The notes under the pieces were generated by a model, which worked only from the letters and a program-made list of their open reading frames with translations, was not told the origin of the DNA and searched no databases. From assembly GCA_963575745.1 (NCBI GenBank), contig CAUYUJ010016698.1:124001-188000 (forward strand): 64,000 nucleotides of DNA, given 5' to 3'. The DNA comes from Prorocentrum cordatum (lineage: Eukaryota > Sar > Dinophyceae > Prorocentrales > Prorocentraceae). The translations under genes and the position numbers were made by a program. This document shows positions 7,176-17,181 of this stretch, in pieces (within the stretch, counting starts at the first letter, position 1; the number at the start of each line of letters is the position of its first letter).

Positions 7176-9629
7176 ATGATGTCCGCTCAAGGCGCGTGGG
7201 CGCTTGCATGGGCTCTTCTGCTCACGTCCTGCGCGGCCACCTCGAACAAGTACGACATCGCCATCGCGGATCGTTGTCCAGACGTAGACACCACTGAGCC
7301 GTCAAGGGAAGCCTTGGACAGCGCTGCTGGGGGGGAGAATTGGTTCTTGACTGAAATCTTGTACAAGGCAGAAAACAGTGATGACATCCCGACGAAAACA
7401 ATCGAGTACATGCAGGGCGATGGTGCCACAGATGTCGCGCCGAAAGCGATCGGCCTGGTATTGTTCGTTCTCTTGTTTTTGACTTGGTGGTGCTGCTGCT
7501 ACACCTGCTGCCCGTGCTGCAAGTGCTGCCGGGTGTGCAGGGCAAAAGAGCAGAAGAAGTCGACGGGTCTCGTTTGCAAGCTGATCGGCACAATCGTGGT
7601 TTTTGGCATCGGAGCTGGCCTGGTCCTGTGTTGGATCTTTTCTGCCGCCACGTATGAAGACATCAGTAACGGCAGCCAGCGCCTTGGATGCACCGCTGCG
7701 AAGATGACGAAGGCCCTTGTCGAAGGTCAAAGTTCGCCTGCTTTCATCGGTATGACCCCGATGACAAACAGGTTCACCAGTCTGAGCGACGTCCTCGACG
7801 ATGACAGCGATTTCGTGACCGATTTCAATCAACTCATCGATGATACGGTGGAAATCGACAAGGCCTTCTCGTATGTGACGCAGACGTTGGAGCTGCTGAA
7901 AGACATGATGGACGAGAGCGCCAATCGCGTTCCAAACGGGCATAAGTGTCTAATTTGCGATTCTCTCAGTGACGAGCTCACCGGTGTGCTTGACACCATG
8001 GCAGACTCCTTGGCCTCCGCGCTCACCAACGCGCGCGCGGAAGCAAAGGCCGCGCTGGACACCGACAAGCGCCAGGATGTGCGGACGCTTCTCGACGAAT
8101 CCGTTGCGCCGCTCTCCGACCTGAACACGCTGCTTGTGGACGCCCTGGACCCGCTTGTTGACGGGGATAGTTGGGACCTGGTAGAGTCGAGCGTGTTCGA
8201 AGGCAGGCTGAGCATGTACGTCCTCCCTGCGTATGGGATGCTCGCCGTGGTCTTCGGCTGTCTGGGGTGCCTCGCATTCTCGCTGCGGGAGAGCGGCGCG
8301 GACGGGCAGACGCAGGCGCTGCCGCACAGGTGCGCCTGCTGCAGCTGGTGCTGCGGCTTCCTCGTGGCGCTGCTGTGCTTCTTCACCGGCGGGCTCCTGC
8401 AGGCCGTCGGCGTGCCCCTGGGCGTCACGTGCCTGACCCTCGACGGCTTCAGCGGGGAGGTCATCGACGGCGCCCAGGACGCGCTGGACCTCGATCTCAC
8501 GGGGGACTCCCTCACCATGATGAAGAACATCGTGGACAAGTGCCTCAACCCGCAGGACGTCACGGTGCCGGCAAACTTCGCGGATGTCCTCCTGATCACG
8601 TCCGGAGGCTCCACCCAGACGATGAGGCAATTGATCGAAGCCGATCTGAAGGAAGCGATCGACGCGCCATTCGATGAGCTCCAAACCAAGTTGGCGAGCG
8701 AAGAGACGACGCTGGCCAACGACACAGGAGTGACGACCTTGCGGCAGCTTCTGAGCGAGTACGGGGCAGCCATTGCAGAACTCATCGTGACGGATAGTAC
8801 CTCGATGGATACCCTCATTGCTGCGGACGGGATAACTGGGCAGGATATTACGATGATCACCTCGCTGGCCTGCGCGAACTCCCCCTTCGTTGATCTGCCT
8901 ACCGTGGGCATGGACGCGTACTTCACGGGCCCGTCGGCCATTACACAGTCGGACTACAGCCTGGCTCTGACCGCGCCCTGCAATTCAACCGCTTTGCCGC
9001 CTTGCTCCTCTGAGGCCAACTGCCAGGCGACATCTTTCATCATTGAGACGAAGGAGGGCCTCAGAAGCGACGCTGTGTTCAGGTGCGACGTCTTCCAGGA
9101 CGCCTCCGGCACCGTGTGCGACGTCTGGGCCGCCGGCACAGGTGGGATAGCCACCGATTATGAAACGTGCATGGGCTCCGACAGCACGTACTCGAGGCTC
9201 CAAACACCCTGCACTTTAGCCGAGTTCGGGGCGTACCTCGCGGAATTCAACGAGAGAATAAACGTTGCCTTCACAACCCTGGATGACACTACGGGCAGCA
9301 TGACAACCGAGATCGACGTGGGGCTGCGTGATCTGCTCGACGAGAACGTGGTCGACGAGGTCACAGAGATTCTGGATGGTATGGGGTGCAACTTCTTGGC
9401 GGAGTACTACCAGAGCGTGGTTTGGGGCGCGTGCTACGAGGGAGTGGGTGCCTTGGCTTATCTCGGCTTCCTGTACGTGATTGTGGGTGCTCTGATGTGC
9501 GTGCTGATCATCGTCACGTACGCCATGTGGCGACGCTCGCTCGACAACTACAATTGGGACATTGAGCACCCAGGCGAGGCCGGTTATCCTGGGACATCTG
9601 ACTATGGAGGTTACGACGAGACCAATTGA
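7176..9629 (+). CDS. Prominin-like five-transmembrane protein
   Basis: 817 codons, uninterrupted, with no intron. I chose the ATG at 7176 because a signal peptide follows directly (residues 1-21, hydrophobic core ALAWALLLTS); it lies 67 nt after the SL copy. Topology: short extracellular segment (22-90); TM1 (about 91-109) running into a cysteine cluster (106-121, ten Cys); TM2 (134-156); extracellular loop of about 190 residues; TM3 (347-370); TM4 (391-418); second extracellular loop of about 336 residues; TM5 (755-783); 34-residue cytoplasmic tail with five tyrosines. Sequons are at about Asn165, 515 and 603. Five TMs in 2+2+1 order, two large outer loops, cysteines at the TM1/first inner loop and about 820 residues are the prominin (CD133) pattern; prominins bind cholesterol in plasma-membrane protrusions. 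A Tweety-like protein is the alternative, but those are much shorter. Family assignment rests on architecture, not alignment. The intact frame and natural composition argue for a working gene of retroposed origin. Confidence 0.88.
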   Translation: MMSAQGAWALAWALLLTSCAATSNKYDIAIADRCPDVDTTEPSREALDSAAGGENWFLTEILYKAENSDDIPTKTIEYMQGDGATDVAPKAIGLVLFVLLFLTWWCCCYTCCPCCKCCRVCRAKEQKKSTGLVCKLIGTIVVFGIGAGLVLCWIFSAATYEDISNGSQRLGCTAAKMTKALVEGQSSPAFIGMTPMTNRFTSLSDVLDDDSDFVTDFNQLIDDTVEIDKAFSYVTQTLELLKDMMDESANRVPNGHKCLICDSLSDELTGVLDTMADSLASALTNARAEAKAALDTDKRQDVRTLLDESVAPLSDLNTLLVDALDPLVDGDSWDLVESSVFEGRLSMYVLPAYGMLAVVFGCLGCLAFSLRESGADGQTQALPHRCACCSWCCGFLVALLCFFTGGLLQAVGVPLGVTCLTLDGFSGEVIDGAQDALDLDLTGDSLTMMKNIVDKCLNPQDVTVPANFADVLLITSGGSTQTMRQLIEADLKEAIDAPFDELQTKLASEETTLANDTGVTTLRQLLSEYGAAIAELIVTDSTSMDTLIAADGITGQDITMITSLACANSPFVDLPTVGMDAYFTGPSAITQSDYSLALTAPCNSTALPPCSSEANCQATSFIIETKEGLRSDAVFRCDVFQDASGTVCDVWAAGTGGIATDYETCMGSDSTYSRLQTPCTLAEFGAYLAEFNERINVAFTTLDDTTGSMTTEIDVGLRDLLDENVVDEVTEILDGMGCNFLAEYYQSVVWGACYEGVGALAYLGFLYVIVGALMCVLIIVTYAMWRRSLDNYNWDIEHPGEAGYPGTSDYGGYDETN

Positions 9630-9779
9630 GCACCCCAATGCGGGGGGGGGGGCGGCCGCCGGGCAGCCGCGGTGAGGAGGGCGGAGAAGGCGCGGCCGGC
9701 ACGGTCACGGCGGCGCCCGTGCGCTTCTGGCCTCTCCTCTTCTCTGCCCCCCTGCTTCGAGCCATCCGTACGTCCTTAT
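9630..9779 (+). other. 3' flank of the prominin-like gene
   Basis: A short G-run and GC-rich sequence up to element A copy 2. No poly(A) run or AATAAA-like signal is visible, so the 3' end of the retroposed copy cannot be placed. Confidence 0.4.
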
Positions 9780-9945
9780 CCAGGAGAAAAAACAGAAACA
9801 CACAGACACAATTCATTTTCGATTCCCCAGAAAAGATTGGAAGACATGGGAAGTGGGGGGGAAGACGGAAACCCAGAAAAAATATAGGGAAATGTGTTTT
9901 TGTTTTGTGTGTGTGTATTTATTTGTGTGTCCCAGGGCCCCTTCA
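9780..9945 (+). mobile_element. Element A, copy 2
   Basis: Same order of blocks as the other A copies, with an expanded GTGTGTGTG stretch. The flanks CTTAT and CTTGT form a near-matching (4 of 5) target duplication. It inserted about 150 bp downstream of the prominin-like stop codon, so it may lie in that gene's 3' untranslated region. Confidence 0.8.
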
Positions 9946-10423
9946 CTTGTGCTTCTCCCGCTTTCCAACCTCGGCAATATGAGATCGAGGCACCGTGCCA
10001 AAGTAGCCGGCAGCTCTCACGCTGGACTATTGTGCTGTCCAAGCTCGCGCTCGCAGTCATCCTTTTTTGTTCGGCGGAGCGATCAGTGTTGCCGCATTGC
10101 CTTCGTTGCAGTGTCCCGTCCTGTTGCTCTGCTCGAATAGTCTCTCCTACACTGTCCGTTTGACTTCGTCTCGTCCGACCAGGGAGGAGGAGGAGGAGAG
10201 GGGAAGGAGCTCCCGCGGCGCTCTGCAAGTGTCCCGTGCTTTCCCTTCTGCACGGTGCGGCCCCGCAGAGTACGTGGCCCCCGCGCCCGCGGCGCAAGAA
10301 CAGCGACCGCAGGGCGCCGTGATGCAGTCGAGCCAAGTTTTTTTTGCTGTCCCACGTCAAGAGTGGGAGTCTGTGTTTCCCTTCCCTCCTCCTCTTCCAG
10401 CTTCCGCCGCCTTTCCTCAGAGC
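9946..10423. other. No gene seen
   Basis: Mixed sequence. A short word at 9978-9990 (TATGAGATCGAGG) recalls repeat D. No frame looks protein-like. Confidence 0.35.
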
Positions 10424-10581
10424 GTGAAATACCTACCCCGCTTTCGCTTCCAGGCAAAACCAAGCCATACCACGCGCCTCCTCGTCAAGCGGCCTGACCA
10501 GTACATGCTGCAATTTGGCATCGCTTGGTATCTCTTGGAAGCGAGGGTGGTCAAAAGCGAGGTAGGTTTGTTTTCCCCCTA
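10424..10581 (+). repeat. Dispersed repeat E, copy 1
   Basis: It contains CACGCGCCTCCTCGTCAAGC and GCGAGGGTGGTCAAAAGCGA, both found in order at 26519-26668. The ends are not definable. Confidence 0.65.
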
Positions 10582-10738
10582 TTTCCCCATTTATCCTGCC
10601 GCTGCGCCTCCCGCCCGCGGTGCCCGCGCCGCTGCGCGGGCACGCGCGGCAGAGCTGGGCAGACCCCCCAGCAGCGGTGTGCGCCGCCGTGGGGCACGCC
10701 GCGTCTTGTCCTTCGGCAGCCGATCCTTCTGCCACTGC

Positions 10739-10899
10739 TCAGGAGGGGAAAAAACACAGACACAATTAATCGTCGATTTCCCAGAAAATATGGGGAAACA
10801 TGGGAAGTGGGGGGGAAGACAAACACCCAGAAAATATGTGAAAATATGGGGAATTATTTTATTTGTGTGTATTTATTTGTGTGTCCCAGGGCCCCTTCA
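10739..10899 (+). mobile_element. Element A, copy 3
   Basis: Starts TCAGGAGGGGAAAAAAC, ends GGGCCCCTTCA. Exact 5-bp duplication ACTGC at 10734-10738 and 10900-10904. Confidence 0.85.
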
Positions 10900-11156
10900 A
10901 CTGCGGCCCCCCTCCTCCCTCCATCCTTTTCCCTCCCCTCCATGCGTCCATGTACTTATATTACATTACGCGGCCTGGCCGCGAATCAGTAATGTCTTGT
11001 TTTCTTCGCTGCCTGGCTGCACGTCTGGCCACGACTGCTAGAATTCAGAGCATCAGTGGATACCCCCAGCACAGATGGAGGAATCGTTGCAGTGGCCCGC
11101 TTCTGATCTTTGCACGAACCGCCCTTGTAGTCTAAGTGCTGCGCAGCGCAAAAAAC

Positions 11157-11673
11157 ATCATCATCAGACTCTTCAACATCACCACCATCTTCATCATCAT
11201 CAATATCATAAGGTTCATTATCAGTGTTATCCCCGCTCGATGTATCATCATCACCATCAGCATCACTACCATCATCATGATCAGTAGCATGATCATCATC
11301 AGTATCAGCGACATCATCATAATCCTCATCATCAGCAACAGCAGCATCATCCCATCATCAACCATCACCAGCATAATCACTATCAGCGTCGTCATCCTGA
11401 TCACCACCACCATCATCATCATCATCATCATCGTCATCATCATCTTCACTATCATTATACTTATTTTCACCATTATCACCACCACGATCACCATCAGCAT
11501 ATTCAGCATCAGCAGTATCATCGTCATCATCATAATACACATCATCAGCATCAGCATCATCATCCCACTATCGTCACCATAATCATCATGACCACCATCA
11601 TCATAATCATCATCAGCACCACCATCACCATCATCGTAACCGTCATTATAATTACCATGACCATCTTGCTCAC

Positions 11674-11717
<44 letters not shown>

Positions 11718-11882
11718 GAATCATCAACATTTCCACCATCATCATCACCATCATCACCATCATCGTCATCCTCATCATCATCAGCGTCATCACCATCATC
11801 ATCACCAGCAGCAGCAGCAGGATTATCCTCATCATCATCATCATCATCATCATCATCAGCAGCAGCATCATCATCATCAGCG

Positions 11883-11913
<31 letters not shown>

Positions 11914-11914
11914 G

Positions 11915-11968
<54 letters not shown>

Positions 11969-11970
11969 GA
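11157..11970. repeat. CAT/ATC trinucleotide array, about 0.8 kb
   Basis: Imperfect (CAT)n with CAG, CAC and CGT variants, becoming nearly pure after 11820. It opens all frames (poly-Asp, poly-Ile, poly-Met), so the long frames here are not genes. Confidence 0.95.
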
Positions 11971-12148
11971 TCAATCGGCCCTGCATCCGAGCCTCGACGA
12001 TCGAGGGTCGCAAGCGACGGCGACCTCGCCGCCCGCCTCAGTCCGCCCGCTCCCTCCGCAGGCGACGCTCACCGCGGCCGGGACCATGCCGTCGGGCCCC
12101 CCAGGGCGCAGGGCCCTCGGGCGCGCCCCGCCCCCCCCCCCCGCCCCC

Positions 12149-12368
12149 CATCTCTCGCTGTCCGGCCCTCCCAGGGATGCTAGGCATTGCTCGGACGTGC
12201 GCACTCCTTCTCGGCGAGGACAATCCACATGTCGTTAGAGATACACCTAAGCATCGGAGACCGCCCCCCCCCCTCTCTCGTTGTCTGGCCCTCCCAAAGA
12301 TGCTGGGCATCTCTCGGACGCGTGCGCTCGTCTCGGCGAGAACCATCCACATGTCTCTGGGGATACAA
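12149..12368 (+). repeat. 125-bp tandem duplication carrying element C heads
   Basis: Two copies of CTCTCG-TGTC-GGCCCTCCCA followed by GGCAT-CTCGGACG-GTGCGC and CTCGGCGAGAAC-like words, ending ATCCACATGTC and GATAC. Each has only the left part of element C. Confidence 0.65.
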
Positions 12369-12530
12369 TCACCCCGCACATCAAGGATGGGCAAGCTTCC
12401 AAAGGGTACCCTTGCATCCTTGCCTCCTCGGTCCGCTCTTGGCCACGTTCGCTGGCCGCGCCCCGCTCGCAAAGCTCCGAAATGGGTCCCCAGGGCCCTC
12501 GCATCCTTATCGCGCATTCTTACTATACGG
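12366..12530 (+). mobile_element. Element B, copy 1 (right end diverged)
   Basis: It starts after a TA with CAATCACCCCGCACATCAAG and carries the B core (GGATGGGCAA, AAGGGTACCCTTGCATCC, TGGCCGCGCCCCGCTCG, GCATCCTTAT). After TATACGG it diverges from the usual inverted end. Confidence 0.65.
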
Positions 12531-12674
12531 AAATCCCGTTCTCGGTCCGTCGGGGGGCGGGCCTTTCTGCCCGTTTCAGGGACCACGCCCTGGGGCGTGA
12601 CAGCGAGGCGATTGCGAGTAGAGCTGAGTGCCAAGATTCCTGTTTCCCTGGCAGGCAAGCGCAAACATCGTGAA

Positions 12675-12835
12675 TCAGGAGGAAAAGAAACACACAGACA
12701 AGTAATCCTCGATTCCCCAGAAAATATTCGAAAATATGGGAAGTGGGGGGGAAGACAGAAACCCAGAAAATATGGGAAACTATGGGGAATCTTTTTATTT
12801 GTGTGTCTTTATTTGTGTGTCCCAGGGCCCCTTCA
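12675..12835 (+). mobile_element. Element A, copy 4
   Basis: TCAGGAGGAAAAG to GGGCCCCTTCA. Exact duplication GTGAA at 12670-12674 and 12836-12840. Here the duplication would supply a GT at the left and a CAG at the right edge. Confidence 0.85.
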
Positions 12836-12899
12836 GTGAAACGGCCCTCCTGCGCTGCCCCCCCCCAAAGAAACCTTCCTGTACGGGTCGACTGCAGGT

Positions 12900-13122
12900 C
12901 AGGGCGCTCGCCATCGCTCGCGGGGCGACCCGCGCAGTGCCAGGGCCCGGCGGAGGAGGAGGAGGAGGAGGAGGAGGAGGAGGAGGAGGAGGGGGAGGAG
13001 GAGGAGGAGGAGGAGGAGGAGAGGGAGGAGGAGGAGGAGGAGGAGGAGGAGGAGGAGGAGGAGGAGGACAGGTCGCTCGCAGTCGCTCGCTGGGCGACCC
13101 GCGCGGTGCCGGGGCCCGGCGC
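12900..13122. repeat. GGA array inside a short tandem duplication
   Basis: A GGA run (12951-13068) is flanked on both sides by near-identical sequence (CGACCCGCGC-GTGCC-GGGCCCGGCG; 12900-12950 and 13076-13122). Confidence 0.85.
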
Positions 13123-13333
13123 GCAGGTCGCCGCGGCCCGGGGGTTCCCGCGCGGGCGGCGGCGCTCCCGCGCCGTGAGAGGCCGAGCGGCCTCTCGGCC
13201 TCGGAGGGGCTCGGGCCGCGCCCCCGTGCGAGGGCACCGCTTGCAGATCTGGTGCGGAGCAAGCCTGAGCACAGAGACTCGAGAGCGCAAGGGGTGCGAG
13301 CGAGGAGCTCTGCAGAGCCTATCCATGTGTGTA

Positions 13334-13496
13334 TCAGGAGGAAAAAAAAACACACAGACACAATTAATCGGCGATTCCCAGAAAATATGGGAAAATATGG
13401 GAAGTGGGGGGGAAGACAGAAACCCAGAAAATATGGGAAAATATGGGGGGTAGTTTTATTTGTGTGTATTTATTTGTGTGTCCCAATTCCCCTTCA
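13334..13496 (+). mobile_element. Element A, copy 5, with 44-bp flanking direct repeats
   Basis: Standard A sequence. Instead of a 5-bp duplication it is bounded by a 44-bp direct repeat (13289-13332 and 13497-13540, 43 of 44 identical, starting AAGGGGTGCGAGCGAGG). The right repeat abuts the element exactly; one base separates the left repeat from it. Confidence 0.85.
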
Positions 13497-13684
13497 AAGG
13501 GGTGCGAGCGAGGAGCTCTGCAGAGCCTACCCATGTGTGTGCTGCTGCCCTCTCTGGCTCCAGCGCCCCCTCGCCTGCGCCCAGAGGCGCGGAGGGGCGA
13601 GGAAGCTCGATGGGTCGAGCTTGAGCTTTTGGGTTTCAGGAAAAGATCGAGGAGAGAGATGCCACTGCGACGCAGAGTTCCACG

Positions 13685-14106
13685 ATGAGTGAGGATCATC
13701 GAGGACAAGTGCCAAGCTGGGACGGAGATCCAAAGACTTGGCGAGCATACAGGCGGAAGGCCCTCCAGTACCAAGAGGGCACCAAACGAGAAGAGCGGTA
13801 CCTGTGCGGCCCGAGGCTCGAGTCGAAGCTCACGGGCCGCGCCGAGGTGGCGGTGGAGCGCTGCAAGCCCGGGTGGCTATCACGGGCTGACGGCGTTGAC
13901 GGCTTCTGGCATGGCTCGAGCGACGCTGCTCTCGCCAGGCCGTCCCGGATGTGGGCCAGGAGCTGGAGACGCTCCTGATTAAGATGAAACGCCGGAAGCT
14001 GGAGCCCATGCAGCAATGGACCGACCGCTTCGAGACAGGCTACCTGTACCTGACGCGCGCCCTGGCGCGCGCGCACTGGGGCATGCAGTCCCAGTCCCGA
14101 CCTCGT
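13685..14106 (+). pseudogene. Gag-like fragment of a copia-type retroelement
   Basis: The frame from the ATG at 13685 reads a gag N-terminus of the dinoflagellate copia-like type (VPSWDGDPKTWRAY at residues 9-22, then conserved-looking CGPRLESKLTG). It shifts frame near 13900-13945. The other frame continues with PDVGQELETLL, MKRRKLEPMQQWTDRFETGY and TRALARA. After about 14106 it dissolves into repeat. There is no nucleocapsid, protease, integrase or reverse transcriptase, so it is a dead 5' fragment. Assignment is from recalled family pattern, not alignment. Confidence 0.6.
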
Positions 14107-14194
14107 CGGCAGGGGAGAAGACAGAGAGTTTTAAGGCTTCGGACATATTGGGAGCGTACCGGGGAGCCCCTAGCCCACATGGACCCGTCTTGGA

Positions 14195-14335
14195 GGAGAT
14201 TTGGGACTTCTTGGGACATTTTGGGGGCCATTTTGAGCCAACTTGTGTTATCTTGAACCATCTTTGAGGTCACGTTGGACTCTCCGAGGCCCTCTTGGGG
14301 TCATCTTGGGCCATCTTGGACGCTCTAACGACCCG
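14195..14335 (-). repeat. Short CTTGGGGCC-type degenerate repeat
   Basis: Repeated TCTTGGGAC/CATCTTGGGCC words, the reverse complement of the CCCAAGA repeat that fills 28-31 and 50-57 kb. Confidence 0.6.
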
Positions 14336-14394
14336 CGACCCCCCAGTCCAGGTCAAGGGGGGGGGGGTCGGGGAGGGGTCAAGCTACCCTCCTA

Positions 14395-15770
14395 GATAGC
14401 ACTCCGTCTAGCTAACTCCGACCCGCCCTACCAACACATGCGTAGCACCCGAGTGTCAGCAGACCGCTCAGGCATGCCACGCGTGCCCCGCGCGCCGCGG
14501 ATTCCCGGTGCACCAGGCACCTTGGTGGCCCAAGCGTGCCAGGTGCGCTACGTGCTCCACGTGCGCCCGCTGTACCACGTGCTCCAGCCGCGCCAGATGC
14601 GCCAGCTACGGGGAACCACTGGGGACCCGAGGTGCCCGGGCCCCTCGCCCCAGTGAGCTCGGGATCTCGAATCCTCCTGACGCGAAGTGCCGAGCATTCT
14701 GCTGGAAGAGTGCCGATGGACAAACTGTGACATTTTGCGGAGTCGTGAAACAAATTCGAGTTCGGAGAAAAGAGGACCCTGCGCATGCTCCAGATTTGGA
14801 GCCAAAGTATACTGTTCGTCGGCAATCCCACCGTCCCTGTCAAAAACCACTGCGAAGTGATCGCCGGGCGCCCACGCATGCGCCAGATTTGGAGGCAAAG
14901 TGCAATTTGTATTGTTTCCTACCAGGGATGGTCGCGGGAGGCTAATTGGTACGGGTCGGCAGCCGGTCGCCTGGGGGAGGGGGAGATTATTCGTATAGAG
15001 CAGTGATCAAGACACCCTCCCCGCCCTCAAGCTGTCTCGATCACTCCCACCCGCCCTCCAACACATGAGTAACACCAGGGCCTCAGCATGTTCAGCAGCC
15101 GTCTATAGGCAGCTACTTTGAACAAATGCAGACCCCATGTGCTCGATGGGGCAAGGTGTGCCACGTGTGCCAGGCGCTCCAAGTGCGCCAGGCACCCTTG
15201 GAAAGCGTGCTAGGCACGCCTCGCGCGCCAGATGCGCCACGTGCTCCACGTGTGCCATGTGTGCCGCATGGTCCAGCCGCGCCAAGTGCGCCACGTCTGG
15301 GGCACGCGCAGAGTGCGCCAGGTGCGCCAGCGCACGTGACAGCACACATCGGGAAGCCTTCCGACCCTTACCATTCTTGTCGAAACCCAGTGCGCACTCG
15401 CGGCGGGGAGCCCATCGTGGTGTCTGGTGGGGTTGCACACGGCAGGAAATAAACCAATACCCCCGCGGCCTTTGCCCAAACGCCAAAGGACAGTGATCGG
15501 GAGGTGGCCGCGCACGATCCAGATTTAGGCGCGACTTTTTTTGACAGGGATGGTGGTTTGGGGCAAAGCAGCCAATATGAGGGCACCCCCGCTGTCCCGG
15601 TCAAAAAACAATACAATACGCTCGCGGTGCCCGCGACTTTGACCCAAGATTTTGCCCAAAAGTATGTGTTCGTATTTTTGGGGACAGGGATGGCGGGGTG
15701 AGGGGTGTTCTCATTGGTCTGGGTTGGCTGCCGGTCGCCTGGGGAAGAGAGTGTTTATCAATCGGGAGAA
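14395..15770 (+). repeat. Diverged segmental tandem duplication
   Basis: Unit 1 (about 14395-15010) and unit 2 (about 15020-15770) share in order: CCGCCCT-CAACACATG; a degenerate GTGCCACGTGCGCC-like array; CCAGATTT-GG; GACAGGGATGG; and GG-TGCCGGTCGCCTGGGG before a GATTATT/GTTTATC end. No coding frame is recognised. Confidence 0.6.
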
Positions 15771-16004
15771 TTGGTAAACCCATCCCCGAAGGGGAAGAAG
15801 GGGGTTGAAAGAGGAACCCGCTAAACCACTGAAGACTTGAAGGGTTGCTAGGACCCCGGAGAACCATACAGCATCCGCTGTCTAAGAAACCGCATCCTGT
15901 TCCGATGGTCGCACTGAGCGGCAAGAGCTCCAGCCATGTACCCAGACCGCCCTTGGGGCGTATTCTGCCAGGGGCCGAGCCGGAGGGCGGGTCCTTGTCA
16001 CGAG

Positions 16005-16095
16005 GGACACACACGCATTCGCGCGCACACACACACACACCTTCACAAACACACAGGCGTACACACATATACACACATCTATACACACCCACAAA
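16005..16095. repeat. CA-rich microsatellite
   Basis: Imperfect ACACAC with AACACACAGG and ACACATATAC variants. Confidence 0.8.
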
Positions 16096-16311
16096 CGCCT
16101 CGACTCCGCAGGCAGGCGACGCCGAGCTCGACGCCGCCGCCGCCGACGACGACAACGACGACGATTTGCGCGTGCGGGAGGCTCGCTCCGCGTCGACAAA
16201 GCGGCGGCGACGCTGGCGACGAGGCGGTCAGGGCTGAGTGCTGCTGGCAGCTTGGAGCAGACCCACGTCTGACGCCTCCGGCCGTCGGTCGGCGGCGAGC
16301 ACGGGGGGGAA

Positions 16312-16477
16312 TCAAATGGGACAAACACACACACAGACACAATTAATCGTCAATTCCCAAGAAAATATAGGAAAGTATGGGAAGTGGGGGGGGAAGACAA
16401 AAACCTAGAACCTATGGGAATGTATGGGGAATCCTGTCACTTGTGTCTATTTATTTGTGTGTCCCAGGGCTCCTTCA
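16312..16477 (+). mobile_element. Element A, copy 6
   Basis: TCAAATGGGACAAACACAC to GGGCTCCTTCA. Exact duplication GGGAA at 16307-16311 and 16478-16482. It is the most diverged left end of the family. Confidence 0.8.
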
Positions 16478-16483
16478 GGGAAG

Positions 16484-17155
16484 CGATAGGGGGCTCTGGC
16501 CTCCTCAGACGGCGGCGGAGCTTCTCACAAGCCCTGTGGCCTTCTGAAGCCGCCTTTGTCGTCGGAGAAGGCTTCGGAAACCTCTCAGAGGCCCGAGGCC
16601 TTGCGCCTTCCGAGCCTTCTGGGAAGGTCCACCCCTCCTGCATTCCCCCCTGGGCTCGCCGTCGAGTCAGGAAAGCCCCAATGTTCGAGGTCGAACAGTG
16701 CGCGCGGTGCCAGGAGCCAGCCCGGGCTGCCGCCATGACGCCGAATTGCTGCGCAGCAAGCAGCTGCGAGCGGCGCATCCAGGCATGAGCACGCCAGGGC
16801 ACACCTTTCACCACCCACCAAACCACCCCAACCCAACCCGAAGGCTCAGATTTACCCTCGATTTCCAGTGGGGGGGGGGTCGGGAAACATCGAAAAAACA
16901 CATGTGGAACCCTTACCCCCCCCAACCCGAAATTCGGGTCTTCGGGTTGGGTTGGGGTGGTCTGGTAGGTAGTCAACCTTGACGCGGCGAGCCCAGGGGA
17001 GAATGCAGAGGGGGCGGGCCGTCTCAGAAGGCTCGGGAGGCCTCGTACATTCTGGGCGGTGTTCGAGGCATTCCTTGGAGACAGAGGCGGTTTCTATGAA
17101 GGTCTGAGGGCGTATGAGAAGCCCCACCGCTTGCTGAGATGGCTTGCGCCCTCTA
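16484..17155. repeat. Inverted repeat pair Y around element W
   Basis: The left arm (16484-16670) ends CTGCATTCCCCCCTGGGCTC. The right arm (16983-17155) begins with its reverse complement (GCGAGCCCAGGGGAGAATGC) and continues with similar CTTCTCAGA-GGC words. A third relative lies at 6700-6870. Element W copy 1 sits between the arms. Confidence 0.5.
16810..16973. mobile_element. Inverted-repeat element W, copy 1
   Basis: About 30-bp inverted ends (ACCAAACCACCCCAACCC against ACCAGACCACCCCAACCC). The interior has AAACACATGTGGAACCC. The second copy is at 22848-23008. No obvious target duplication. Confidence 0.75.
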
Positions 17156-17181
17156 ACTCGTTGAACCCGTGACGTCCGTTG

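Noticed and set aside
11132-12238. Asp-rich and Ile-rich frames
   Set aside because: They translate the CAT array.
16111-16237. Possible exon with acidic then basic residues after a CGACTCCGCAG acceptor-like site
   Set aside because: Short, low complexity, and preceded by a CA microsatellite; no second line of evidence.
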